This document shows positions 7,122-15,391 of a stretch of 16,631 nt of DNA, piece by piece (position 1 is the stretch's first letter; each line of letters begins with the position of its first letter). The notes under the pieces were generated by a model. The model searched no databases. It was not told the DNA's origin and saw nothing but the letters and a program-made list of their open reading frames with translations. Source of the stretch: an uncultured Bacteroidota bacterium (lineage in GTDB: Bacteria > Bacteroidota > Bacteroidia > Bacteroidales > P3); assembly GCA_902766265.1 (NCBI GenBank), contig CACXCY010000219.1, positions 1-16,631 of the forward strand, written 5' to 3'. Position numbers and translations under genes: made by a program.

Positions 7122-8421
7122 ATACGGCTCCTAAGATAAATCGGGTGTTACTGACAGCCATGCGGCTGGTGGCGGAATAGCGGTATTCTCCTCCGTTGCC
7201 GGTGGCTACTCTCTCTCCGAATTGGGCAAAGGTGTGTTCTATTTCGAAACCGAAGCTCAATCCGTGACCGGCATAATATCCTATTCTTGGCTGTATGCGG
7301 TAGAGATATTGGATGTCGATACCGCGTCCGTATGGAGCATCGTCGGATGTCAAGATGCTTTCAAAGTCGTTGTTTACAGCATAGCCCAGAAAGATACCGG
7401 GCCTCCATTGTCCCGTTGTGCGTCCGAAATCGGTCCATACTGTGGTGAATGTGAATGGGCGGTAGTTGTAACTGTAATATCCCTGGCTGTTGATATTCTT
7501 TGTCTCGATATACCCGCCCAATGTGCATCCCTCATACAGGTTATCGCTGAGGAGTGTCTGCGCTTTGATAGCCCATTGGCTCCAGTTGTAACGGGCATAT
7601 AAGGAGAAGGACGCACTTGTGTAGATTTGGTTTGTGGCCAGTTTCCTTAATGACAATGTGTCGGTAACGTATGTCCGGGGACGCACGGTAAGAAGGTTGG
7701 CTGCTGCACCGGCCATCAGATGTTGCCCTTCATATCGCACCTGCAGATTAAACTCAGGAATGCAGCTACTCCTTATATATTGAGTGCTGGCACCGAAAGG
7801 TCCGTTGCTTTTGTTGTCCAGCTGGAATGCTGCGGTGCCTATCAATGCCACAGGACCTATCCGATAAAGGTAGCGTATCTGATTGTATCGTGCATAAGGG
7901 TGGAAGGGTGCACCCATATTGAGCGGCTGTGTTTCGGGCATGATTTCATGGATAACCATAGGGTACCAGTATTGTCCAAACAGCAGTTCGCTACGCTGCC
8001 ATTTCATATTAATATATGCATGGCGTAGGCGGAACAGATTGATGGACTCATTGGTGGCACCGGTGAAGTCGCCTTCAATATATCCTTTCATCTTGGCTCC
8101 AAGTACATCGGGACCGGTAATGGTGGCCGAAAGGCGTGCGGTGATGGCCAGCATGTTGAGGTTGGGGACAGCATTAAGGTCGGTCCCTGCTTCGTCAAAG
8201 ACGGGCGATGCGGGATAGAATAGCATCATCCCTTCCCGTCCGCTCACCACTTGGCGTGTGTCGGCAAATATTACAGGATTGACCATCCCGTGCCATTGAA
8301 TGGAAAATGGAGACGATGATGGACGTACAGGAGTGTTTTTGGCCGATGTGTCACTTTGGGCTGTAGCACATAGCGACACAGCCATACATACTATCCAAAG
8401 CAATATTTCCCGTTTCTTCAT
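7111..8421 (-). CDS. Outer-membrane beta-barrel protein, DcaP-like porin
   Basis: The 436-residue protein starts with a Sec signal peptide (MKKREILLWIV..., likely cut after ATA at 21) and ends in GAVYAF, a terminal phenylalanine typical of outer-membrane barrels recognised by the Bam complex. Alternating hydrophobic and aromatic residues run throughout. The stretch around 113-154, with GYIEGDF, then FRLRHAYI and LLFGQYWYP, recalls DcaP-type porins, where a strand followed by an RLRHAY-like segment and a FGQ.W segment is common. That family link is by eye and is the least certain part; a barrel in the outer membrane is well supported. Substrate is unknown. The gene is 18 bases after the membrane-protein gene and overlaps the phosphatase start, so it is probably in the same transcript. 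Confidence 0.75.
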   Translation of the reverse strand: MKKREILLWIVCMAVSLCATAQSDTSAKNTPVRPSSSPFSIQWHGMVNPVIFADTRQVVSGREGMMLFYPASPVFDEAGTDLNAVPNLNMLAITARLSATITGPDVLGAKMKGYIEGDFTGATNESINLFRLRHAYINMKWQRSELLFGQYWYPMVIHEIMPETQPLNMGAPFHPYARYNQIRYLYRIGPVALIGTAAFQLDNKSNGPFGASTQYIRSSCIPEFNLQVRYEGQHLMAGAAANLLTVRPRTYVTDTLSLRKLATNQIYTSASFSLYARYNWSQWAIKAQTLLSDNLYEGCTLGGYIETKNINSQGYYSYNYRPFTFTTVWTDFGRTTGQWRPGIFLGYAVNNDFESILTSDDAPYGRGIDIQYLYRIQPRIGYYAGHGLSFGFEIEHTFAQFGERVATGNGGEYRYSATSRMAVSNTRFILGAVYAF

Positions 8422-8439
8422 GGATTTGGGTAGTCGTGC

Positions 8440-9156
8440 TTATTTGTTGTTTGAAATGGCTAGGATGACTCCCAAAGCGACTCCCAGCAGAGCTGCAAAC
8501 AGTACTTGCCAGGTGCCAGGTAGCAGGAAAGTAATGGTGTGGGCAGGAAACCAGAAGAGGGGTATGGTCTTTTTGATGACAAAATTCCATTGGGTGTCCC
8601 AATCAAGATGCGTGATGATTTGCCTCATCTTTATGGGTTTAAAAAGGCCGCATACCGTGCCTCCGTTGGAAAGAATATGGGTGTCGGTGATTTTGTGCAA
8701 TGTCATCATCACAGGGGCGAAGATGCTGTTCATGGCTACGCTGACGCAGAATGCGATACCTACTTTGCCCCATGTGAGGGAAGAGGATGCAAAGATAGCC
8801 CGCATCGTGGCGATACCTGCTGTGTGGTCGGTGCCAATAGTGGCTATGGTGCCGAGCACTACTGGTATGCCAGATTTGAATATCATCATAGCCATGCAGA
8901 TGCCCATACCCAGAATTCCCCATACTATCATGCGTGGCAATATGCCAAAACCTGGTTCATTGTAGTGCCCTTTGCGTATGCGGAGTCCTATCATTTCTCC
9001 AACGGTGGCGAGGATGGCAAATTTAAAGAAGGCCATCACAAAAGGGTAGGAGGCCGTGAGGTACTCAAACGTTTCAAGAAAATGGGTGGCGGGAATAAAA
9101 AATGGCGTCAATACGATAATGACGCAAAGGATAAGAATCCAGTCCTGTCGTTTCAT
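8440..9156 (-). CDS. Multi-pass inner-membrane protein, possibly Mpv17/PMP22-like
   Basis: This 238-residue protein has about five to six hydrophobic segments (near 7-24, 39-57, 76-93, 97-106, 131-152, 198-235) and no signal peptide beyond the first membrane segment. The segment MNSIFAPVMM at 142-151 and the C-terminal FWFPAHTITFLLP at 201-213 resemble the two best-kept parts of the Mpv17/PMP22 family, eukaryotic organelle membrane proteins thought to form channels. The match is loose, and characteristic residues such as the family Asp-Gln before FAP are not present. I therefore give it as a suggestion only. Bacteroidota carry uncharacterised proteins of this look. It lies 18 bases upstream of the porin-like gene and 121 bases downstream of lpxA. 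Confidence 0.7.
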   Translation of the reverse strand: MKRQDWILILCVIIVLTPFFIPATHFLETFEYLTASYPFVMAFFKFAILATVGEMIGLRIRKGHYNEPGFGILPRMIVWGILGMGICMAMMIFKSGIPVVLGTIATIGTDHTAGIATMRAIFASSSLTWGKVGIAFCVSVAMNSIFAPVMMTLHKITDTHILSNGGTVCGLFKPIKMRQIITHLDWDTQWNFVIKKTIPLFWFPAHTITFLLPGTWQVLFAALLGVALGVILAISNNK

Positions 9157-9277
9157 AAGGTTGCGTTGTTACGTTATAATATGTGCGGTGCTCAGCACTC
9201 GTCACTAAAACTATCTACGCCATTACATGCCATTGTATTGATGGCGGATGGGGGTGGCGTTATAAGATTTAAACGAC
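9157..9277 (-). promoter_or_regulatory. Gap between lpxA and the membrane-protein gene, weak promoter candidate
   Basis: On the minus strand TAGTTTTA (9213-9206) matches seven of eight positions of TAnnTTTG and would give a leader of about 45 bases for the membrane-protein gene. There is no clear -33 element. An 11-bp perfect inverted repeat, GTGCT-C-AGCAC (9188-9198), lies just downstream of this candidate. A short hairpin (CGCCAT at 9218-9223 with ATGGCG at 9241-9246) lies nearer lpxA, but no U-tract follows, so it is not a good terminator. The gap suggests a new transcription unit may begin here. Confidence 0.3.
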
Positions 9278-10081
9278 TCAATCCTGGTCGTCCAGTGCCC
9301 TGTTGCGGGTAACGGCATAACCCTTGATTAGTCCTGTGGTGGAGTTGCCGATAAAACCAAGTATAACTTTGGCTTCTGCTGTGTTGCCATACTGCTCCTT
9401 GATGAGTTCGGTGGCATGCGATACGGAGTGCCCCTGCTGGAAGAGTATGCGGTAGATGTCTTGTATGTTGTTAATAGACCCTTGCGAGAAATTGCGCCTG
9501 TGCAGTCCTATGGCGTTTACGCCGGCATAGGATACGGGGTAGCGGGCTGCCTTGATGTAGGGGGGGATGTCTTTGCCTACAAGTGATCCGCCTGCGGTGA
9601 TGACGTGCGAGCCGATATGGATAAATTGCAAAATGGCTGTCTTGCCGCCGAAGGTAACCCAGTCGCCGACTGTTATATGTCCAGCCAGCGTGGTGTTATT
9701 GGCAAAGATGCAGTTGTTGCCAACAATGCAGTCGTGAGCCACATGAACATAGGCCATCAGGAGATTGTTGTCGCCTATAACTGTTTTGCCCGAAGCTGCT
9801 GTACCACGGTTGATGGTGCAGCATTCGCGGATAACGTTGTTGTCTCCAATTTCAGCAATTGTGTACTCACCATTGAATTTGAGATCCTGTGGAATGGCAG
9901 AGATTACTGTCCCAGGGAAAATTTTGCAATTCTTGCCGATGCGGGCTCCAGGAAAGATTGTCACATTGGGACCAATCCAGGTACCGTCGCCGATGACAAC
10001 ATCTTCATAGATGGTTGTGAAATTGCTAATGGTTACATCTTTTCCGATTTTGGCATCGGGGTGTAAATCGTAAAGTATCAT
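9278..10081 (-). CDS. lpxA: Acyl-ACP:UDP-N-acetylglucosamine O-acyltransferase LpxA
   Basis: LpxA catalyses the first step of lipid A synthesis: transfer of a 3-hydroxyacyl chain from acyl carrier protein to UDP-GlcNAc in the cytoplasm. The 267-residue protein has the left-handed beta-helix made of hexapeptide repeats (IGKDV, IGDGT, IGKNC, IGDNN, VGNNC, VGDWV) and the catalytic region HVAHDC with His116 matching E. coli His125. It closes with the helical C-terminal part starting near GVNAIGLHRRNFS. In the chain-length region it reads AGGSLVGKD where E. coli has GGCSGVAQD, so a leucine stands where E. coli appears to have the glycine that sets acyl-chain length. A different chain length is expected, as in other Bacteroidota. 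Start at 10081 gives the typical N-terminus. It follows lpxC by 77 bases on the same strand. Confidence 0.97.
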   Translation of the reverse strand: MILYDLHPDAKIGKDVTISNFTTIYEDVVIGDGTWIGPNVTIFPGARIGKNCKIFPGTVISAIPQDLKFNGEYTIAEIGDNNVIRECCTINRGTAASGKTVIGDNNLLMAYVHVAHDCIVGNNCIFANNTTLAGHITVGDWVTFGGKTAILQFIHIGSHVITAGGSLVGKDIPPYIKAARYPVSYAGVNAIGLHRRNFSQGSINNIQDIYRILFQQGHSVSHATELIKEQYGNTAEAKVILGFIGNSTTGLIKGYAVTRNRALDDQD

Positions 10082-10158
10082 TTTTGTTAGGTAATTTTCT
10101 TGTTTTGATTTTGTTCTCTCGATATTTGAGTTGCCAATATGATTTTGTTACTAAGTGG

Positions 10159-11079
10159 CTAACTATTGTAGATGATATTGGACAGCATCTTGGCAAAGTC
10201 GGTATTGGCTTTGTGTCCGGGGCATTTGATGATAAAATGACCTTTGAGACGGATGCCGGTGAGGAAGATATCGCCTATAAAGTCAAGCATCTTGTGGCGG
10301 GCTGGCTCGTTAGGAAAGTATGGCTGTACAGAGTTCAGAACACCATTGTTCACTTTGAGCGACTTCACATCCATATGGTAGATCTTAGCCAGTCGTTCGG
10401 CTTGTGTGCTTTCCAATGGGTGGTCTACGAAGATGAGTGCATTGTCCAACGCTCCACCTTTGATAAGGTTAAGGTCGAGCAGGGGTGCGATTTCGTGAAG
10501 GAACACGAATGTGCGGCAAGGGGCAACATCGGTAGTGTATCTTTCGAATCCGTTCATCTCGGCAGTTTGTTTGCCGATAACCGCGCTTTCGAAGTCTATC
10601 AATGTTGTGACCATGAAGTCGTCTGCAGGAAGTGCGGTGTATTCTATGTTATTGTCATCGGGGTCGACATGGGTTATGTTTTCGCAGATGGAGTAGTAGC
10701 GCCGTTCGGCGGGAAGCTGTTCTATTCCGACGTTTTTGATGGCATCGACCCAAAGACGGGCACTGCCGTCAAGAATGGGTATTTCTTCTCCATTCACCTC
10801 AGCAATGACATTGTCCACACCCATGCCGTGAAGAGCCGACATAAGGTGCTCTATGGTAGCCACCCGCGCGTTGTCGACGGAGAGGGTGGTTCCCCGTGAA
10901 GTATCAGAAACATGAATGGCTTGGGCAGGTATATCGACTATGGGGTCAAGGTCAATGCGGCGGAAAATAATGCCTTGGTTGGCAGAAGCTGGGCGCAGCG
11001 TGACGCTTACTTGTGCACCGGTGTGAAGTCCGCATCCGGACAGCGTTACCGCGTTTTTGATGGTTGTTTGTTGTTCCAT
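10159..11079 (-). CDS. lpxC: UDP-3-O-acyl-N-acetylglucosamine deacetylase LpxC, without a FabZ domain
   Basis: LpxC is the zinc-dependent deacetylase that makes the committed step of lipid A synthesis. With the ATG at 11079 it has 306 residues. Visible landmarks are LSGCGLHTG near the N-terminus, the zinc ligand His78 with Glu77 (IEHLMSALHGMG), zinc ligands His262 and Asp266 (HKMLDFIGD), and His281 (KGHFIIKCPGHK). An in-frame TTG at 11115 lies inside the preceding gene and adds only polar residues, so I reject it. In most Bacteroidota LpxC is fused to FabZ, giving about 460 residues; here the reading frame ends 16 residues after PGHK and only 77 bases separate it from lpxA. FabZ must therefore be encoded elsewhere. 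The gene is 22 bases after the LysM protein gene. Confidence 0.96.
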   Translation of the reverse strand: MEQQTTIKNAVTLSGCGLHTGAQVSVTLRPASANQGIIFRRIDLDPIVDIPAQAIHVSDTSRGTTLSVDNARVATIEHLMSALHGMGVDNVIAEVNGEEIPILDGSARLWVDAIKNVGIEQLPAERRYYSICENITHVDPDDNNIEYTALPADDFMVTTLIDFESAVIGKQTAEMNGFERYTTDVAPCRTFVFLHEIAPLLDLNLIKGGALDNALIFVDHPLESTQAERLAKIYHMDVKSLKVNNGVLNSVQPYFPNEPARHKMLDFIGDIFLTGIRLKGHFIIKCPGHKANTDFAKMLSNIIYNS

Positions 11080-11101
11080 TTGATTGGGACAGATAGTTTG
11101 T

Positions 11102-12814
11102 TTATTTTGCTTCAATTAATTGATAATTCTGCATTTTGTATATTATGGCTGCTTGGTTCTCAAAACCAGAGGTAGGGGTTGTTTGTTGTATGACAAGGGG
11201 AAATAGCATGCCGTTGGGACGAGGTATGGATGGACTCCTCCAGAAGTTGGTTCCTTTCTGGCTAAGTCCTGAGACGAAATAGATGATGATGTCGTTGGCT
11301 ATGCCCGCATACGGACCCAAGGGCTCTGTTTTGAAGCGATTTTTATAGTTGTCAATAAAGAGTTTATGTGTTGGATTGTTATAGTCCAGATATGCTGTGT
11401 AAGGCATGTGGTAGTTCACATTTTGCAGTTGGGCGTAGTCTATATCGCTGAAATCTCGCACATAGTTGCATGTGGTCATCAGTACCGGTTTCGGATTGAC
11501 GGACATCATGCGATTGAGAAGTAGGTTGGTTTGGATGCGGTTTTTGTCGCGCCCTTGGTCGTAAAGGTTCACCACAACGTTGTTGTGTGTTGATTTGAGA
11601 GTGGATACCAGTTTGCCTACGTTAGACCAATTGAAAACGGTATATTTGATATCGTTGCGTTCTTTCAGTTGTTGCTCAAACTCGGCCAATTGTGCTGCCT
11701 CATTTTTATTTTTGGAATGGATGAGGTAGATGTGTGATCCAGGATAGTTCTTGGTGGCAATAGAGATCATGGACTTTGCAATGGCTTTGTCCGACGGTGT
11801 GTATTTCACGACATAAGGATTGTCGGCGAGGATGGCGTCCCGTTCGGACATAGGACTGATAATGAATACCTGATTTTCTTTGGCGAGTTCTGCGGCTTTC
11901 TTAAAAGGATTGCGGGTAAGCAGGGCGATAATGAAGTCGGAGTTGGCTATGTTGTGGCTATTGAAAGCGTTGACAACGGTAGCATCATCCTCGTTGGGTA
12001 TATCAACCACATTGAGTACCACGTGACATCCCCTCCGCTCCAGCTCCTGGAGCCCCATCAAAATACCTTCGTAAAACTGAATGAAATCGAACGATTTGTA
12101 ACTCTTCTTGCCTCGTTGTTCTACGTCGAATTTGGTAGTGGAGATCTCGGTGGCTTTGTCCAGATAGAGCGGCATCATTACGGTGACGTGAATTTTGTTG
12201 GGGCTGATACGGTCGCGGATGATGGCTGGCGAACCACCTGTGTTATTGCTTTGTGCAATAGCGGTACTCGTGTTTGCGGTGTTGGCGGGTTTATAGGTAG
12301 TGTTGGTTGTGGTATTATTGGGTGTGGCATTGCTCAGATGCTCGTTGGCACTGGCGGCAGGCACTTTGATTGTCTGTCCGGCTTTGAGCCCGTATGTTTT
12401 CACATCGGGATTTAGTTTCTCGATGGTTTCAATGGTGGTGTTATAAAGACGAGCGATGCTATATAGGGTCTGTTTTGGCTCTACTACCACTTCTCTGACG
12501 GCGATGGTATTGTCGTTTTTGCGATATGCTGCCTTTACGGCTGCGTGGCTCTGCTCGTTGACAGGCAACCAAACAGTGTCGCCAACCGACATGCTTTGGA
12601 TATCTGTGCGCAATACTGCCGCAGAATAGTGCAAGCCATAGGCACGTGCTATGGAAAACACGGTTTGTCCTGGTTGGACAACATGCACGTAGTATTCCTT
12701 GCCATTTACCGTTTGGATGGTGTTGCCTACGGTGACGGGCGTGGTTTGTGCCCATGTTGTAGGCAGTGCCAGCATTAAGGTTAGTGCGATAAGTATATGT
12801 CTTGTCTTTCTCAC
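11102..12814 (-). CDS. LysM-domain protein with periplasmic-binding (PBP1) domain
   Basis: The 570-residue protein has a signal peptide ending in TTWAQ (about residue 22) and two LysM domains (about 41-86 and 108-153), which bind peptidoglycan. After a linker rich in Asn, Thr and Ser (about 154-200) comes a type I periplasmic-binding fold, beginning IHVTVMMPLYLDKATE and related to branched-chain amino-acid receptors. Such LysM-PBP1 proteins are common in Bacteroidota but their role is not settled. Inference: it sits on the cell wall and senses or regulates wall synthesis rather than feeding an ABC importer, since no import genes are near. The start is GTG at 12814, the only one that keeps the signal peptide whole. 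It lies 27 bases after guaA and just before lpxC. Confidence 0.85.
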   Translation of the reverse strand: MRKTRHILIALTLMLALPTTWAQTTPVTVGNTIQTVNGKEYYVHVVQPGQTVFSIARAYGLHYSAAVLRTDIQSMSVGDTVWLPVNEQSHAAVKAAYRKNDNTIAVREVVVEPKQTLYSIARLYNTTIETIEKLNPDVKTYGLKAGQTIKVPAASANEHLSNATPNNTTTNTTYKPANTANTSTAIAQSNNTGGSPAIIRDRISPNKIHVTVMMPLYLDKATEISTTKFDVEQRGKKSYKSFDFIQFYEGILMGLQELERRGCHVVLNVVDIPNEDDATVVNAFNSHNIANSDFIIALLTRNPFKKAAELAKENQVFIISPMSERDAILADNPYVVKYTPSDKAIAKSMISIATKNYPGSHIYLIHSKNKNEAAQLAEFEQQLKERNDIKYTVFNWSNVGKLVSTLKSTHNNVVVNLYDQGRDKNRIQTNLLLNRMMSVNPKPVLMTTCNYVRDFSDIDYAQLQNVNYHMPYTAYLDYNNPTHKLFIDNYKNRFKTEPLGPYAGIANDIIIYFVSGLSQKGTNFWRSPSIPRPNGMLFPLVIQQTTPTSGFENQAAIIYKMQNYQLIEAK

Positions 12815-12841
12815 CTTGATAGTTGTCTTGTTGATATTTGG

Positions 12842-14368
12842 TTATTCCCACTCAATGGTTGCAGGCGGTTTGGAGCTGATATCATATACGACACGGTTTA
12901 CACCTTTGACGCGATTGATGATATCGTTCGACACGCGAGCCATGAAATCATAGGGGAGGTGTGCCCAGTCGGCTGTCATTCCGTCAACGGATTCTACTGC
13001 GCGCAGGGCGACAACGCTTTCATAGGTTCTTTCGTCACCCATGACGCCTACCGAGTGGACGGGCAACAGCATGGCGCCAGCTTGCCATACTTTGTCGTAA
13101 AGTCCGTTGTCGCGAAGCCCTTGAATGAAGATATCATCCACTTCTTGCAGGATGTGTACCTTCTCAGGCGTAACGTCACTCAGTATGCGGATGGCTAATC
13201 CCGGACCGGGGAAAGGATGACGGCCGATGAGTTCGGGTTTCATATTGAGTTGACGGCCCACCCTGCGTACTTCGTCTTTAAACAGCAGGCGTAGGGGTTC
13301 CACTAATTGAAGCTTCATGTAATCGGGCAGTCCACCCACGTTGTGGTGTGATTTGATGGTGGCACTGGGACCTTTGACAGACGTTGATTCTATAACGTCA
13401 GGGTATATGGTGCCTTGTGCCAACCAGCGAGCACCGGTAACTTGTTTTGCTTCAGCGTCGAAAACGTCAATGAAAGTTTTTCCGATAGCTTTGCGTTTCT
13501 TTTCAGGGTCGGTTACACCGGCAAGTACGTTGTAGAAACGTTCACTGGCATCTACGCCTTTTACGTTCAGCCCCATGTCTCTGTATGATTCAAGGACGGA
13601 GGCGAATTCGTTTTTGCGTAGCAGTCCGTTGTCTACAAAGATGCAGTGCAAATTGTTTCCTATGGCGCTGTGTATCAGCATAGCAGCCACTGAAGAATCA
13701 ACACCACCTGAGAGACCGAGAATGACTTTATCGTCACCTAATTGTTTACGTAGCGTCTCTACCGTGGATTCGACAAAAGAGGCGGGAGTCCATGATTGGT
13801 CGCAGTGGCATATATCGACCACAAAATTGCGCAACAGAGTCAGACCGTCAAGTGAATGGTGTACCTCGGGGTGGAATTGGATGGCGTAGGTTTCTTCGCC
13901 CTCTATATGATATCCGGCATACTTGACGTTGTCGGTGGAGCAGATGCAGTGATAGTTCTCGGGTACTTGTTCTATGGTGTCTCCGTGGCTCATCCATACT
14001 TGACTGCCTTCCGATATGCCTTTCATCAGTGGGCTGTTGTGGTCTATGTACTGCAGGTTGGCGCGGCCGTATTCCCGTGTGGTGGAACGTTGCACTTTCC
14101 CGCCGCCCCATTTGGCCAGGTATTGTGCTCCGTAGCATACTGCCAGTAGTGGCAGGCGGCCTTTAATCTGGTTCATGTCAGGGGTTGGGGCGTCCTCGGC
14201 GTTGCAGGAGTAGGGACTACCAGAAAAAACAACACCTTTTACATCCGATGTAAGTGTCGGAATTTTGTTGAAAGGGTGGATTTCGCAATAAATATTCAGT
14301 TCGCGAATTTTGCGGGCGATGAGTTGAGTGTATTGAGAACCAAAATCTAAGATGATGATTGTATCCAT
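12842..14368 (-). CDS. guaA: GMP synthase (glutamine-hydrolysing)
   Basis: GuaA turns XMP, glutamine and ATP into GMP, the last step of guanine nucleotide synthesis. The 508-residue protein has both domains. The class I glutamine amidotransferase domain carries Cys78 (LAVCYGAQ), His166 and Glu168 (QFHPEV). The ATP-pyrophosphatase domain carries the PP-loop SGGVDSS at 220-226. The C-terminal dimerisation domain ends in the family-typical KPPATIEWE. Length is slightly below E. coli GuaA (525). The ATG at 14368 is preceded by a perfect -7 promoter element 22 bases upstream; the leader is too short for a purine riboswitch. It is the first gene of the minus-strand block and may be co-transcribed with the LysM protein gene. 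Confidence 0.98.
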   Translation of the reverse strand: MDTIIILDFGSQYTQLIARKIRELNIYCEIHPFNKIPTLTSDVKGVVFSGSPYSCNAEDAPTPDMNQIKGRLPLLAVCYGAQYLAKWGGGKVQRSTTREYGRANLQYIDHNSPLMKGISEGSQVWMSHGDTIEQVPENYHCICSTDNVKYAGYHIEGEETYAIQFHPEVHHSLDGLTLLRNFVVDICHCDQSWTPASFVESTVETLRKQLGDDKVILGLSGGVDSSVAAMLIHSAIGNNLHCIFVDNGLLRKNEFASVLESYRDMGLNVKGVDASERFYNVLAGVTDPEKKRKAIGKTFIDVFDAEAKQVTGARWLAQGTIYPDVIESTSVKGPSATIKSHHNVGGLPDYMKLQLVEPLRLLFKDEVRRVGRQLNMKPELIGRHPFPGPGLAIRILSDVTPEKVHILQEVDDIFIQGLRDNGLYDKVWQAGAMLLPVHSVGVMGDERTYESVVALRAVESVDGMTADWAHLPYDFMARVSNDIINRVKGVNRVVYDISSKPPATIEWE

Positions 14369-14390
14369 AAGTAGTATTTTAAATAAAGTA

Positions 14391-14398
14391 CAAAGGTA
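14391..14398 (-). promoter_or_regulatory. Bacteroidota -7 promoter element for guaA
   Basis: On the minus strand the bases read TACCTTTG, a full match to TAnnTTTG. The expected start of transcription is about 14385, leaving a leader of about 17 bases before the guaA ATG. No clear TTG -33 element is seen. It diverges from the bamD promoter within a 93-base gap. Confidence 0.65.
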
Positions 14399-14448
14399 GT
14401 AAAAAATAGGGATTGGAGAAATTTTTTTTTGTGTATAGAAATTTTATG

Positions 14449-14456
14449 TAAATTTG
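14449..14456 (+). promoter_or_regulatory. Bacteroidota -7 promoter element for bamD, next to the start codon
   Basis: TAAATTTG matches TAnnTTTG fully and ends five bases before the bamD ATG at 14462. A TTTG at 14428-14431 could be the -33 element, although its 17-base spacing is a little short. Transcription from this element would start at or within one or two bases of the ATG, giving a leaderless or nearly leaderless message. Confidence 0.6.
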
Positions 14457-14461
14457 CAAAC

Positions 14462-15292
14462 ATGAATAAATGTGCGCATATTGTATTGATATTATTGTCA
14501 ATCATTCTTTTATGCAGTTGCGACGGCTATAGTCGGCTCGTGAAAAGCGAAGATTATGCCACTCAGTATTCAGAAGCGAAGCGGTATTACGATGAAGAAC
14601 GCTACTCCAGAGCTCGGCAGCTCTTGGAAAATCTGCAACTCCACTATCGTGACCGCGAAAATGCAGAGAACATCCTGTGGTACTACAGTCAGTGCCTTCT
14701 GAAACAGAAGGATTACTATCTGGCGGCCTACAACTTCACGATGTTCACCAAGAGATACCCATACAGCACTCGTGCAGAAGAGGGACTCTATTTGGCGGCT
14801 TACTGCAAGTACAAGGAGGCACCGCCGTCGTATCTGGATCAGACCATTACGAAGGATGCCATAGAAGAGTTCGAGCGGTTTGCCGAGCGTTATCCGTCAA
14901 GCATCCATATCCCCGAAGTCAACGCCTATCTCGACGATATGAACAAGCGCCTGATGCAGAAGGACTATGATATTGCTGTGGGCTATTATAATATCGAATC
15001 GTACCATGCCGCTTATGTGGCGTTGAAAAATTTCCTGAATCTTTATCCGGACTCGCCCAACCGTGAGGATGCCATGTACTATATCCTTCGTTCTGGTTAC
15101 GAATACGCATCCAACAGTCGCGAGGACAAGATGCAGGAGCGTCTGCAGCAGGTAGTGGGTGATTTTGACAAGTTTGCTACCACCTTTACCAATTCAAAAT
15201 ATAAGGAATCGGCTCAGGAAATCTACACCAAGAGTAAAGCGCTGTTGGCCAAGATAGAGCAAGAACAGAGCGGAGAGAGCGCCAAAAAATAG
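14462..15292 (+). CDS. bamD: Outer-membrane protein assembly factor BamD
   Basis: BamD is the essential lipoprotein partner of BamA in the complex that inserts beta-barrels into the outer membrane. The 276-residue protein opens with a lipoprotein signal (MNKCAHIVLILLSIILLCSC), lipidated cysteine 20. Tetratricopeptide-like helices follow, with typical segments such as YSRARQLLENL, YYLAAYNFTMF-KRYP and AYVALKNFLNLYPDSPN. Repeated YP-S/D-S turns mark the ends of helical hairpins, as expected for BamD/YfiO. The end is a charged, probably disordered tail (EQEQSGESAKK). I take the ATG at 14462 because it begins the signal peptide; an in-frame TTG at 14429 lies before the promoter element. It is followed after 99 bases by rpoZ, a common Bacteroidota arrangement. 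Confidence 0.93.
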   Translation: MNKCAHIVLILLSIILLCSCDGYSRLVKSEDYATQYSEAKRYYDEERYSRARQLLENLQLHYRDRENAENILWYYSQCLLKQKDYYLAAYNFTMFTKRYPYSTRAEEGLYLAAYCKYKEAPPSYLDQTITKDAIEEFERFAERYPSSIHIPEVNAYLDDMNKRLMQKDYDIAVGYYNIESYHAAYVALKNFLNLYPDSPNREDAMYYILRSGYEYASNSREDKMQERLQQVVGDFDKFATTFTNSKYKESAQEIYTKSKALLAKIEQEQSGESAKK

Positions 15293-15391
15293 TGAAGCGC
15301 GGCAGGTGGAAGAGAAGCATCTCAAGTGGGATTGAGGCATTTCGAGGTAGGGCAACGACAATTGAAGAACGAAACAACACAATATAATACA

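Noticed and set aside
9218..9246. Terminator after lpxA
   Set aside because: The stem is only six base pairs with a 17-base loop and no U-tract follows on the minus strand.
11080..11115. TTG start adding 12 residues to LpxC
   Set aside because: It overlaps the end of the LysM gene, and the ATG at 11079 gives the usual LpxC N-terminus.
14429..14461. TTG start adding 11 residues to BamD
   Set aside because: It lies upstream of the promoter element and would put extra residues ahead of a normal lipoprotein signal.
14369..14461. Purine riboswitch ahead of guaA
   Set aside because: The whole divergent gap is 93 bases and the predicted guaA leader is under 20 bases, too short for the aptamer.
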